Shown here: positions 24,299 to 37,216 of the stretch, one piece after another
Layout of the letters: every line of letters starts with the position of its first letter
Position numbering within the stretch: the first letter of the stretch is position 1
Source: Nephromyces sp. MM_2019
Lineage: Eukaryota; Apicomplexa; Aconoidasida; Nephromycida
Length of the DNA: 64,000 bases
Reading direction: 5' to 3'
NCBI GenBank assembly: GCA_015657535.1
Contig: JADHZB010001556.1
Span: forward strand, 1 to 64,000
Made by a program: the position numbers and the translations under genes
The notes under the pieces: model-generated
Told to the model about the DNA's origin: nothing
The model's database searches: none
The model's input: the letters and a program-made list of their open reading frames with translations, nothing else

Positions 24299-27200
24299 AT
24301 GCAGAAGCTTATGGGTAACGCAAAGAAAAAAAAAGATATGCAAAGCCCCCACGAAAAGAAAAAAGCCACAAATTTTACGGAGAAATACAAAACTAGTCAT
24401 AGCAATGTGGGAAGAGCAAAGGAAAATTTATCTGAGACACCTTCTACCAGGCAGCCAGCGAGTATGCCAAAGGCTGGCGGCCAAATTCCATTGAGTTTCG
24501 CAGACGATTCTTTCTACCCTAACTCAAGTACTTCCCGGCTCTACGAGACTAACGCCAATCAAAGAACTCTAAAAGTAGAGCATGAGGGCTATAAAAAATC
24601 TTCCGGGGTCGCTGTGAGCGAAACCACCCTAAGGAGTACGGGTACCAAAATACAGAAAAACCAAACCCCAGAGCATACTGGAATAACTGATGGAAAAATA
24701 TACCGAAAGAAAGTGAATCATGCCTTTGTAGATCACTCCAAAAGCATAGCGAAGCCGAAAAAGCGCACGCCTGCAGCGAGAGGAACAGACGCAGCGGGAA
24801 ATTCAGATCTGGCAGGAACTACCGCAGAGGGGAACAAGAAAAAGACGGTAACCAGGCAATCAAAGCTGGCTAAGCGCCCCAATTATACTTTGAATAGCGC
24901 CAAATGTATAGATGAACCTGCTAAAGCACGTGAAGCAGCCTATAGTACCACAGAAAGCCCAGCTTTGAATGACTCAGAAGACAATAGCTTCGTGCGACAT
25001 CGTATAAGCAGCGAAGCAAACCATGCTGAAACGAACCAAGAAATCCATAAAGATATCCGAGTAGAGGCCAAAAATGTGCCAAGGGCGAATGATAATTTAC
25101 CTTGTGGAGGATCGTCTTTGCAACGTCAGTTCCAATTGAGGAACGAAGAGCAGCTTATACCCGATCACGATGCAGAAGGTGGAACTAGCGGGGCACAGAT
25201 TGCTTCAAAGAAAGGAAGCGACAAAAGGGGTACCACTGGGCTTAGCAAGCTTAAGAAGGCTCTGTCTGCCCTGCGGGGCGCTCAAGTCTCTGCAAAAGCT
25301 AGTGAGCATGCCCAGAAATCCACAGGAAAACTGGGCGCAGCTACACGCCCTGCAGCAACAGCGAAGCAATACAATCGGGGAGAGAAGGAGAAATCACCTC
25401 AAAGGATCAAGGGTACCGTAGTCGGGGGGAAGATGGTCCGGCAATCCAGTGCAAGCATTGCTACTGATGTACAAGTTAATACCTCCAANNNNNNNNNNNN
25501 NNNNNNNNNNNNNNNNNNNNNNNNNNNNNNNNNNNNNNTCTTTGAGAACCCACGTTTTGAGTAATGTATCGTGGAACTTTTACGGGGGATACATAGTTTC
25601 TGCGGGCAGTGCTTATGACCTCTTGGAGGAATATCAATCGAATAGCGCGGAAACCCTTGGCCGGCTTGCAACGCAAGTTGTCGATATACTTAAACCTTTC
25701 GGTGAAGTAAGGGCTAAGATTAACCGTGTTTGTAATACCGCGCTACGAGTTATAAGGGAAAACCAGGGGAAAAATCTTGAAGCAGGTGAAGTTAATTTGT
25801 TACCAGTAAAAGGTTCCTTAAAAATTTATTGGGTAGTTTGAAAAACTATGTAGTGCTTCTAGGGTGTCAAAGGTTTGAGCATAGTTGCTTAGAGTTTCAT
25901 GGTGATAATTCTCTGTTTTTCATAGGCCCAAGTAATGGCTTGGGACCTAAACTTCTGTGCCCCTCAGCCTGTCTGAAGTCACATTCGATTACGCTTTTTT
26001 ATGTTTATAAAACAAGAAAGCAACAATTCATTCCTCATATAAGTCAAAATCGTATTAATGACTAGTTTCGCAAACTCGCCCTCATTTGACGCTAATTTTT
26101 ATCAGAGGCAAAAGATTTGAAGGCCTCGGTGCGGACTGTCGCCAAGCAGCGAGTAACTAACTTTGAAGCCTCTACTCAAGCAAAGCCTATACACCGTATT
26201 AAGACTAAGGCCCCTCGTCCTTCATTTACCGCTTATCAGCTTACTTCATTTGTGCATATACCCCGTGAGGGACTAGCCGATGAACCACAGCAGGCCCCTG
26301 CCAGGCAGTTCGTAAGCAAAGCTAGTGAGTCTGAGGAAATACAGAACCCAGAGCCATCGCTGAGGGCACAGCTCCTAGCTGCTCTCGAGAAAAGATCCAG
26401 ATCTTATAGGCTTATCGCTTTGAATTCAATACAACGGGGTTCATCAAAATCTAAGGGGGATTCAGCGGTTATTCTTAAAGGGTACCTGAGGGATGCAGGC
26501 TTAGATGCAGCATTCTGCTCTTTAAGTTGTCATGTAGATCAATGTCATGAAATTATGCGAACTTTTAAAAGTACGCTGAAACTTTGCTTTAAGGATACAT
26601 TGCCGTTATTCCGGTCGGTAATCGTTGACAAAAGTACCATCTGTAACTGTGCTAGGCTGGCAGCGAATGTGGTACTCCCCAGCGCATCAGCGGCAGAATC
26701 ATTCCGCCTTGATTTTGACAGCTCGCTTGTTACAAAAAGGATATTTGGAACCTCGGATCCGAGAATCATGGTTTGGATACATTGCCTTTTCTCACACTTT
26801 CTAGTCTATTGTCATTTACTTTGAGCAACAGAACCAATGCAGCTTCATTAAGCAAAAAGGGTGGAACCTGTCTTATTTTTATGGGTCGCTGTCCGCTAGT
26901 TCGCTAAAACTACTGCTTGTCCCCCCTTGTTAAGTTATAATCTTTGTAGTTGATATATTACGATGGGGTATATTACTTTATTTTCGTATGATGTGGACTT
27001 CCCATACCGTTAGAACCTGGCTACAAGTTGTCATGCTAATGTAATATTCTATAGGCATATGAAACTTTCGCTTCCTTACTTTTTCTTTTCTAAATTTGCG
27101 TTTTTTTATGACTAAAAGCTGACTACTACAAAAAATAGTATTTTTAGCGCCAATTTTTCGCCTCGCAGCCCGCGACAGAAGGTTTATTCGGTACTGAAAT

Positions 27201-27680
27201 ACCTCTGGAGCTGCAGTTTTTCTTGAGGAAAAATAATATCCCAGTGCTTACCAAGAGCAGAACTATTTATAGAAGCGCAAAAGGTTATCTACAATTGATT
27301 TTCGGCATATTTTCATGCGTTTAAAACTATGATTATAGGAGGCTGCTTTCAAGCTTTATTGACAAACTCATTATTCTTCATGATATCTTTGTTCCATCAG
27401 TTTCTGCAGCAGTAATAAAAATTAGTTTTTGAGTGAGATAAAAAGATTGCTTGTTCACCGATACTGCTTCACTGCGTTCTATTTATGTTTACTTGATGCT
27501 AAAAATCTCTTTTTTGTTTTCCTGTGAAGCGCTTTTATAAATTCCCCTTCTAGCTTTCAAGGAAGTGCCAATGATTTCACTGCAGGTGAAGATTACGGTG
27601 AGAATACTTCCATAGAGTCTTTCACTTCTAAAAGGAGCGATTGCAAAAGCGTTGACGAGCTTTTTGATTCATTTTCTTAA
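24299..27680 (+). CDS. Orphan large protein: basic disordered N-terminus, helical C-terminus
   Basis: ATG 24299 has an in-frame TAA just upstream. The first 396 codons are rich in Lys, Ser, Thr, Ala and Glu with almost no hydrophobic clusters, as in a disordered, possibly nuclear or cytoskeletal protein. A 50-N gap (25489-25538) follows. After it the frame reads SWNFYGGYIVSAGSAYDLLE. Phase-consistent later exons are 25539-25785, 26106-26770, 27169-27283, 27339-27399 and 27554-27680, ending ELFDSFS at a TAA. The C-terminal half is predominantly helical (for example LRAQLLAALEKRSRSYRLIA), faintly like HEAT/TOG or armadillo-type repeats; this is a weak impression. Phase across the gap cannot be checked. 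No transmembrane segment or signal peptide. Confidence 0.6.
25489..25538. other. Assembly gap (50 N)
   Basis: Exactly 50 N bases, probably a scaffold spacer. It falls inside the orphan gene 24299-27680, so an unknown amount of that coding sequence is missing and the frame relation of the two flanks is not established. Confidence 0.99.
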
Positions 27681-30600
27681 ACTGTTCTACTTAGCTTAAA
27701 GGAAAATCGACGTATTGCATCTGAAAATTATGTTTAATCTCCTGGACAATTGGCATTACTGGTGGCTGAGTTAAATTTAGAGCTTCTGCATGGCTTATGT
27801 GGAGGGCGCAGCTTTGCTTCTCGTTAGCTTTTAAAATATAAAACAGGTTTAGCCTTTAGCGAAAATTATTTAGGCGAGGCATCGCATCATTTTCGTGTCA
27901 GCACGGCTCCTTTATTCTGTGAAGTGATCTTGAGCTTCAGATATATAAACTTTTTGTCAAAGCATGGTGCTGCTGTGAATCTGAGTTTATTTTGAGATTT
28001 TTAAATGTTACAGATGCACGCGCATAACGAAAAACTTAGTAGAAATATTTGTAATTTTGGAGTGCCCGGAATTTGAAACGGTTCGTATGAAAGCTACGAG
28101 GAAAACTGATGGCTGCTGGGACACTAGCCTTTATCAAAAGTTTTCTAAGTTCAATAACCTGAAAATTTATACTTGTTTTACTTTTGAAAAAAAAGCATGA
28201 GGCGCAAAAAATTAGTTATTGCGCTTTCCTAAAAAATTTCAAAGAATTCCCTGCGCTAAGCGTGAGGCTCAGTCAGCGGCGTTTCCCGAGGGGATTCTCA
28301 GCACTAGAAACTTCATAAGTTTCCTTCTGTTTGGCGTATTTCTCGAGCTTCGAAATTATTTTGCTCAATTCTACCGCAAAACAGTTTTAAAGTGTATCGT
28401 ATCAGCACTGCAAAAAATTCATACAGACCTTACCAAGAGTAATTAAAGGAAGCTCAGATATATATTAGTGTGCGGTTATAAAGATTTATAAGAGACTTTA
28501 GCTAGTGTGCAGGGTAAGTATGGCCGATGAGCGAGCAAAGTAAAAAAGAATGAAAATTTGGGACTATGCCAATAGCAGGAAACAAATAATCGGTTGTGCT
28601 TTAAAGCGTCATTGTTTCCTTAATGGAAATTAGGGTGAGAGGTACGGACTAAAGGTAGCAGCTGAATTCGCTAGGCCTGATTTTTACCTAATAAGATACG
28701 GCTTCTGAAAAATTCTTTAAGGCTTACTGCACAGCCATTCAATAGCTTTGAGATTTGCTTATCCAACCGCTTTAGATTTCAGAGGGCAGCTGATTTTTTA
28801 GTAGCGGCACATTTTCAATCTGCAATGGAAGACAATTTAGATAATTGCAACTGTAGGAATAAAACTAATTAAGCTGAATCTTATCTAGTATACTAAAGAG
28901 CACTGCCTCTTTGCCTCAGCTGTATTCTAGCACTATACGGAAGACTTTCGTGCGGCTCACATTCAGTATGCCAGTCGAATAACGTTAGTCATTTCATGAA
29001 AGTTGCATTATTTCAAGCAATGCAGTACGGAGTCTGTTACCATTGCTACTTCTTAGTGTTTTTGTTGGCTATACATCAATGCTCAGTATATTTCAGTAAG
29101 ATTTACGCTTGCCAATAGCCTTTAGACGCAGTTTTAAGCCTAGAGTAGCAGCCATACGCTCGAAAAAGGGGATATTATATAAATTATTGGAGCACGCTGA
29201 AATTATTTTGTTAGTTTAACATCGAAATGTGCCTTACTGAGCGTTATAGCACATGCTCCATTTTGCAGGCAAGATTTTGAATTTGTTTATATTATAAATC
29301 CTCTTTAACCTAACTAACTATAAAAAAATACTACAAATTTCGGCTGGGAGCCACATGCAATCAAAAAACTAGTGCAAACGTTTAAGTTCCTAGGGTTTTT
29401 TAATCTTAGAGGTAACAGTAAGTTTAAAGAAATGAAAGGCCCTTGCTTATTTAGTATTTATGATAGCAATCTCACCGCTTCACTTAAAAAATACATACAG
29501 CTACAAAAGTCTTCTTCAGGAATACTATTAATATTAGACTAAAGTGGCTTAGAAAAGTTGCCGCATGGCAGCTAAAAAAAGGTGAAGCATATAAGGCATT
29601 GAAGCTATAAAAAGGAAGCGAAAATATTGATGTAAAAGCGAATTTATTTGCAATAAAATTTGAAAATGTCATCGGGAGAAAAAATTATAGGCATTTTCTC
29701 CGAAATTAACAAGAAAAATTGCAATAATAAAGTGATGTTCTACTGATGGCTAAGCAACTAAAAAAAATTTGATGCTCAGATTTCTTCCAAATGTGAAATA
29801 GCCCAGTAAGAGAATCGCTAGATGATTAAGGCAATTAGAAACGATTGGATTAAGCAGCTCTAAAGGTATTAAAAGTGCTCTGCGGCCTCGAAGCAAAGCT
29901 TATTCTAGGTATTCGCACCTTTGGTGAATTATGATGAGTGCAAGCTTTAATAAATTTAATAGATCGCTCTATTATACTTTTTATTGTGCTAAGCGCACAA
30001 AAAAGACAATTTTGTAGTGCGTTATTAGGAATTTCAATATTTCCTAATTTTTGCAGTTTTTTTCCCTATATTTTTGTATGCAGTAATTTTTTTGTTTACT
30101 TAATGCATTTTGAAAAAGTAACTTGATAACGGTTTTTACGAACTTTGCCACAAATGCCTTTTACCTTTAAAAGGCATCAAATTGCTTTATGTATAATCGT
30201 TTGAATGATATGGAAACAGAATTTGTCTTAAACACGTGGCATTATACGAAAAGAAAAATTTTAAAGCTAAAAAAGGTAATTAAAGCAATCCAGACATATG
30301 TAGGTAGGTGCTTCGCCACAAATTTATACTCAGAAGATTACCAGCAAGCATGATCGTCATGACTAGAGAGGGCCTGGTTTTATGCAAGCTTGAGAATCAG
30401 AGCTTTATATAGAATTGCCGCGGTAATTCATAAAAAAAATGCTTCGAAAATCAGTAGGAGTACCCATAATCAACCCTAACATTTCAAGAGAAAAATTCTA
30501 CTACGGAGTTAAAAGGCGAAAGCTGCTAGAACTCCATAGATCAGCTCTTTAGGAAGTTGATTTTTTTCGATTTTAGTAAATTCTCTGTGATGAGAGGCTC

Positions 30601-31668
30601 CCAAACTCGAATGAAGAATTTGCTTAAGCCCTTCAAATTTTAGCAGCATGATTCACAAAATTAAGCAAATTAACTGCCCAAGTGGTAGGAGGAATCTACT
30701 AAAATCTTAAGAAATATACATTTTAATTATGTCATGCTTCAAAAAGTAATTTTCATTTAGTTATAGCAAGCCTTCTCGGGAAAGCCGTGGAAATTGCAGT
30801 AATTTTTCGCATTCAATATTTTGAAAATTAGTTTTAAAATTATCCCATTCAATACTTAAAGAGTTTTTTAAAAGTAAAGCCAAGCAGCATCAAAGCACTG
30901 TTGAACACATATATGATATATTTATGCCTAAATTAGCTTTAGATGATGCCGGTATAAAGTATTCTAACGCGCGTAAATCCGGCTAATAAAAGAAGCATTT
31001 TTCAATATTCAAGGGTTGTTTCGATATTTTCTAAAAATATCTAAGCAGCATAATTTTTTCTAAAGTTTTTATTGATGAAGCAAGCAATAAAAAACTTGAA
31101 GATGCAAAAACTTTGCTATTTGAAGTAATTTTTTCCATAATCAGACGTGGCTCATATTAAGTTTTGCTTTTAAAACAAACCCATCCTCTAATCAGGTTTA
31201 AAATGCTCTTGAAAATTTTATTTGCAGAAGGCCAGTTTGAGAAAAATTTTTTTTTGGAATCCACGATTCTTATACTTTTAAACTCTGAGGAAACATTAAA
31301 ACAAAACAAAGTATTTTCTCAGTAAAATTGAAAATAATTTTCAGCGTGAAAAAGATGGGGCATATCTTTTCCACATTTTTTTTGAATTTGCCAATTTTAG
31401 TGGTAGCAGCAAAGGTATTATTATTAAAAGCTTTAATTTTCCTTTAAATCTTGTTGCTTTGACAATAAAAAGAGTCGAAATATAGGAAAATTTAGAGCAG
31501 AATGAAAACAATAGGAAAAAAACACAGAAAACGCAGTTTCATCATTTTTTTGCCTGAAATAAAAAAAGCCACTCAAAAAATAGTTTTTTTCTGTTTATTA
31601 TTAAATTTTGCTGCACTTAACTAAATTTCAAAACAAGGTAAAAGTAAGGAGCTCGAAAAAATTCTTTT
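27681..31668. other. AT-rich stretch without an assignable gene
   Basis: Only short ORFs. The best is 28219-28446 (+, 75 codons, ending KIHTDLTKSN), unsupported by any motif. Two longer plus-strand frames, about 28682-29278 and 30824-31327, read protein-like but contain several in-frame TAA/TAG codons. They may be decayed coding sequence or chance. No repeat or RNA gene seen. Confidence 0.45.
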
Positions 31669-34600
31669 CTAACTTCTAAACATGTAAATTTTCAACTTAG
31701 CAGCATGTTTCAATTTTTTAACCTTCAGCTTATTTAGATATAAAGGAATAGCGTGTTTTAATATTCCAGGTCGTACGCAGTCCTGGCTTTCACCGTATGG
31801 TACGTATCCTTCGTGGCATGAACAGACTACAATGTTTTGCCACAGTTGAAATAATAGCATACAAAAGCTATTGATTCCGCATTTTATGTAGTCTAGGCAG
31901 ATTGAGTTCATTTCGGCTGAAAACATGTATATATTTTATATATTAATTCAAATTTAAGCTGCAGCATTCAAGGATTTGTTTCCACTATAAATTTTTGAAA
32001 AAATAGCCAATAAGCTATGAAATAACAATTCCTTTAACAAGTTATTTTTTTTGAAAAAAAAGTCAATTTTTTAGGTTGCGCTATTCTACACGTTTTATCT
32101 CATAATAAAGCTTTTTTCTTTATAGTTTCGAAAAGATTGTAAAAAAATTTATTTCAATAATTTTTATTCAAAAAAAGCCACATTCATCTACTTTTGACGG
32201 TACAAGAAGCGTCTGAGCCTGTTAAAGAATTCCAGTGGCTACCCTTAGGACAAATACAATCGTAATCTCCTGGCAAATTAATGCATTTGGCGTTTGGAGG
32301 GCAGGAATTTGCATAGTGACATTCATTTATATCTAAACGCAAAAAAAAAGGACGAAATGGTTTAAATATTATAAAAATAAAAAGAACACAAAATTTTTTT
32401 AATATAAAAAAGAGGTACCTGTTGAACAAAATAATTCTTTTAGAGTTGAAAAAACGGGTTTAAAAACACTAACCCTCACAAACTCCGTTTTTTCTTTTGA
32501 AACCATTTTTGCAACGGCACTCAAAAGCTCCCACGCTGTTATAACAATTCGACGCAATACCGCAGGGATTTTCTTTGCATTCATTTATGTCTGAAAAAAA
32601 ACAAAAAATCAATTATTTTTATAATTAAAATAAAGGATTTTTTTGGGGATTTCTCATGTCAGATGAAACTTTAAAAAAAATACAATGGTACGGCAAAATA
32701 TAGTTTGAAAATTCTCTTTACAAATTAAAATTTTATAAAGTTTAGTCAAATCACGGCTGCATCATCATGTCATAAAATACTGGTAATAAAAAAATTCAAA
32801 AATCTTGCAAAATTTATGCTTTAAATTATTCTTATTTGCTTCGCAAATAAAGTGGAAGTTCCAGCAAAATTTGTTCTTGCTCTATAAGCTTTTTCCAAAC
32901 ACATTTCGGGTTCATGATATCGCCATTATAGCTTTACTTATATGTTTCATAGTACCTTCACAGCTTTTTCCATCGCCAATAAATCCATTTTTGCATACGC
33001 ACTGGACTCCATTTCTAAAAAAAAAACATTTTTTTGTCACTGCATTTATTTTTGGCTAAAAAAGTATTCTATCATTTTACTTTGAATGTGAGCAATCAGC
33101 GAAACGATGGCAAACTTTTGTGCTGCTGCAGATCTCAACATGAGGCTTCAATTCGTTGCTATTCTTCAACCTCTTACTGGAAATTTCAGTAAGTGCTGCC
33201 CACACATCTAGAATTCCTCCTCTTTTAGTAAGACCTATTTTATCAAATGCATCAAGAATTTGTTTTTGTGCCTTTTTGTATTAATAGAAACATAAATAGC
33301 CTTCACAAGTAAAAGCTTTTAAATTAAAGAATCAAAAAATGTTTCTTTGTAAAACTAGGAAAAATAGCAGATACACTAGCTTTTAGAAAAAAGAGTCTTA
33401 AAAAGTGGTTTTTTGTCAAATTCTTTTAACCATAAATATTTGCCTCTAAATATAGATGCTAGTTTCAAAGAAAAAAAATTTCGTTCACTACCCTGCAATT
33501 GCCTTAAAGGCATTTGATAAACGGTTAAGCGCTCTAAAACTTGAGTATGACTTAGCTTCGGTTCATACGCCCATAAAAGTGCTGCTGCACCGGAAACAAA
33601 TGGTGCTGCAAAGGATGTTCCTTGAACATATTCATATCCTACAAAAAAAAAATTTAATTTTTTGGTTGATAATTACAGAATAATAAAAAGAGAAAACTCG
33701 CTTTTTATTTGAAATTATCGCATAAAATCTTAGTTTTTGACGCAAAAGTAAAAATAAAGCAGAAAGTTGAGGTAAAATTGATAACCTTTGTATTTTTCAA
33801 TTAGTGAGCTATATATATTTACCTCCTCCTAAAAAAGTTGTAAAAATTTCTTCACCGGGCGCAGCTATATCAACCGTATCTGCTCCAAAGCTAGAAAAAC
33901 TAGAAAGAAAACCGCCTTTGGTAGTGGCAGATACAGATATTACATTAGGTAAATCATAAGAAGCAGGATACACTGGGTTTCTGAAAGTGAGCAAAAACAT
34001 ATTACTCTCGGTTAATCTCTTTTAAAGCCATTTATGCAAGCGCAACTAAACACATACAGACGTGCTCGCCAACACAAAAAACAGGAAATACAGAATCAAA
34101 AACGCACACAGAAACATGCAGGAACGCACGCCAGCACACACAGAAACCAATACATACAAAAAACTAGTAAGCGCGCAATCAAAAACATACGTGCACAAAC
34201 ACGCAGAAACCTACACACAAAAACTAGCAAATGAGCAATCAAAAATGTACAGGAAAACATACAGGCAAACACACAGGCACACACACAGGCAAGCACACAA
34301 AAACACGCATAGGCACACACACAGAAACCAACGCACACATTAAAGCCCCCTCACAAAGAGGCAAAATCCACATCAAAAAAAAATTTTAACACTAACACAT
34401 CGTTGTCGTTATCTTTTTGATAATTTCCAGCCGCAGCAACGAAAAGCATTTTTGCCTGATCTGCCCTATTTACTGCTTCATACAGTGCTCCATACTTTTT
34501 CCCTCTTCCTCCATAGCTGTTATTTGATATTTTTGCACGCTCACCAATAGCATAATCAATAGCCTAAAATATCGCAATAAATATCGTGTGTTTGCAAAAA

Positions 34601-37216
34601 AAAGAAACCAATAAACTTTTATTTAAGGATGTGATCATGACGTTTTTTGCTGTATACTTGAAACTTAGCATTTAATTTGAGAGCTAAAAAATAGCATATT
34701 TCAACTACAAAAAAATTAAAAGAAACAAACAGAAATTATCAAAAATATTCTTTAAACAGCTTTAGCGAGCAATTTAGTACTTTTTAAAAGAAAGGCTTAA
34801 TTTGGGGTGATTTCGCAAAAAAAATTCTAAAAAGATGTTTAATATTTCCTTAAAAAAGACCTAGAATGCGCAACCAATAAAGTCTTTGGAATATCAAATT
34901 TTTTGGTAAGCAAAAAAATTTTTCATAAGCTTTCGAGTGTTAGTAACAAAAAATTGGAGCATTAAACACTTTCTTTTTTTCGCACACATAAAAATAAAGA
35001 ATAAATCCTTATAAGCAGTTCTGTACACTTGATTTTCGAGTGCTCAAAATTTTGCATTATAGCTATTTTTTATTCTTCATTAATAAAAATTGACCCGAAC
35101 AAATCCTGAAACAGTTCCTTTTATCTCATTATTTAAAGTTTTAAGAATCATTAATTTGCATCCCCAGCAAATTCCGGTAATTCCTAAGGCATTGTTAGCT
35201 TGAGCTGCAATTATTCCAGCAGATGCAGTTCCATGACCATTATCATCTTTTGGATCATTATCTTCATTGACAAAATCCTGTTAATTTGTTAAAATAGCTT
35301 TATATTTAAGATAATTTTAATCACAGATTACTAGCTAATAAACTCAGATTTTTTGCTAGTATTTACGGCGAAAAAAATCTGAGTTTATTAGCTAGTAGTC
35401 TTTCCCTCATACTTCTTTGTCTAAATTCGTGTTAAAAGCTTCTTCAATAATTAAAAAAAACCGCTCAAATTTTTGGTTGTAATAAAATCAAAAAATTAAA
35501 TAGCATACTAACCCATCCTACGCAGTCATCAATAAACCCATTGTTATCATCATCTTCTCCATTGTCACAAATCTCTTTGGGATTATGCCATATGCTGGCA
35601 CTAAGATCTGGATGTGTGTAATCAACTCCGCTGTCAATTAGAGCAATTGTGATCTCACGTTTTGCAGGTCCTAAATAATTTAATTAAAAAAAAAGCTCAA
35701 TAAAAAAATTTTTGTTTGAGGAAGCTATAAAGTAAAATAATCTTCAAAATTCCAAAGCACTGAAAAATCAAAAGCGCTAAAAAATGAGGGTTGGAAAAAT
35801 GATAAAATTTACTGGTGAAGATTATAATTAAATAGTGTGTCTTAATAAAATTCAAAAGACTAGGAAGAGAGTGGAAAAAACAAAGTTGTTATCCTTAATT
35901 GAATGCTTGATACTGCGATAGAATTTTTAATATACCAGTGCAAAGACTCCATGCTTTCTGAGTTTTTATTCCATATCGGCTTATTTCACTTGACAAATGA
36001 GGCCACTGACGCGTAAAATATACGTCATTTGGAATCACTTCCGTACTTTGCAATAACCTTTCATTTTTTGGGGTTTCGTAGCTATCAATAAGCTTTTTAT
36101 AATTAGAAAAAAAAAGCTGTGAGAAATCAAAAAGGTTTTTCAGCTTGGAAGTATATCCGTACATGTGACTGGCTGATTCTTCTTGTATGGCGTTATACTG
36201 TTTGAAAGTTGATTGTGACTGATTTACATTGAAGGCATCACTAAAATTTTCTTGAAAAGCAGATTTTCCTTCAACAAGTTGTTTTCCTTCACCAAAATTA
36301 TCAATCTCTTGATCGACATACACATCTTGTATGTGCACATTGTAACGCAAAATATGAGCTATAAATTCCAGTATAGCAAATTTTGATGGTACTTCAAATA
36401 TTTCCATTCCTATATTGGGTAAATAATGAGATTGAAAAATATTGAACAGGCCCAAACTTTTTTTAAGGTCTTTCACAAACTTTATCCTAGCCTGCAAAAT
36501 ATCACCAAGATGATGTGGATTATATCCTTGGTAAGCTACAATAACCTTCCCATTTTTAACGCTTGTGGCTAAACCAGAAGTAACTTTTACGTTTGATATC
36601 AAAGAGTTTAGCTTTTTAAACAAATTTGAATCTTTTTTTAAAATAGGGAAAACGGTATTTCTAGAATTAACTTGAGAAGAAAACTCTTGAAAAGAAGGAA
36701 TTGAAGCTTCAGCAAAGCCGTAAAAAAAAGCATCATTAGATTTATTTAGCGGGAGCATCTTATGCCTGGATTTTTTTTTTTTCCAATAAGTAATATCTTT
36801 TTCTCGTGGAAGAAAAAAATCTTTAAACCAAGAATAGGGAGGAAGCAGGGTTTTTCCGGTATGATCAAATTTGATATCCTAAAAAAGATAATTTTAAAAA
36901 TAGCTATTTAAGTATACAACCGTTTAAAATTTCATAGCTACACTACTGCAGCCTTCGAAAATTTCTCACTTTATAATTCTATTGTTTCCTAAAAATTTTT
37001 CCAAAAAAAAGAAATAAAAGGTTGACTTTAGCAATACTTGCCCCGTCATAAACTTACCGAAAAAAGTCCTGAACTTTCAATGCTTGGTATACTCCTGCTT
37101 GGAGTAAAAAACACTCTTTTTTTATCTGCTCTCATTACTTTTACATTTGGATCTTCAGAATGGCATGTTAAAGAGTATAGAATTACAGCATATGAACAAA
37201 GTACCAACAAAAGCAT
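31669..37216 (-). CDS. Secreted subtilisin-like serine protease (S8) with four C-terminal EGF-like modules
   Basis: Minus-strand exons: 37216-37058, 36878-35936, 35671-35513, 35277-35101, 34563-34397, 33980-33823, 33638-33492, 33271-33081, 33014-32956, 32589-32474, 32332-32192, 31916-31669. The start [18 protein letters not shown] is a good signal peptide; a more upstream in-frame Met at 37342 is possible. About 310 residues of prodomain precede WSLCTG. The catalytic set is complete: Asp in [12 protein letters not shown], His in [13 protein letters not shown], oxyanion Asn in AAAGN, Ser in GTSFAAP. Four Cys-rich EGF-like modules follow; two begin DINEC, typical of calcium-binding EGF. It resembles apicomplexan SUB1-type processing proteases of secretory organelles, but the EGF tail is unusual. 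Odd: exon 3 carries one extra base before the Asp motif, and the exon 7 to exon 8 phases disagree, so the copy is damaged or the sequence has indel errors. Confidence 0.85.
34034..34340. repeat. ACACAGGCA-type minisatellite in subtilisin intron
   Basis: A-rich degenerate array dominated by CACACAGGCA, ACACAGAAAC and AAAAACT units, lying inside the intron 34396-33981. Long Thr/Lys/His-rich ORFs in this span are by-products of the repeat. Confidence 0.8.
35330..35396. repeat. Perfect 25-bp inverted repeat (hairpin) in subtilisin intron
   Basis: 35330-35354 and 35372-35396 are exact reverse complements, separated by a 17-base loop. In RNA this would form a strong AU-rich hairpin. It sits in the intron 35512-35278 between the exons carrying the catalytic Asp and His. 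Confidence 0.9.

Noticed and set aside
28682..31327. Plus-strand frames that look coding only if TAA and TAG are read as sense, ending at TGA (28682-29278 and 30824-31327)
   Set aside because: I considered stop-codon reassignment. The securely identified genes (GMC, subtilisin, RING-LON, LRR) contain no in-frame TAA or TAG and use only CAA/CAG for Gln, so the nuclear code is standard. Avoiding TGA alone over 150-200 codons is not rare enough in AT-rich DNA.
35895..35935. Reading through the end of the second subtilisin exon to the stop at 35895
   Set aside because: A gtatat donor after WSLCTG gives the conserved join to the catalytic-Asp exon; the read-through tail ([12 protein letters not shown]) has no family support.
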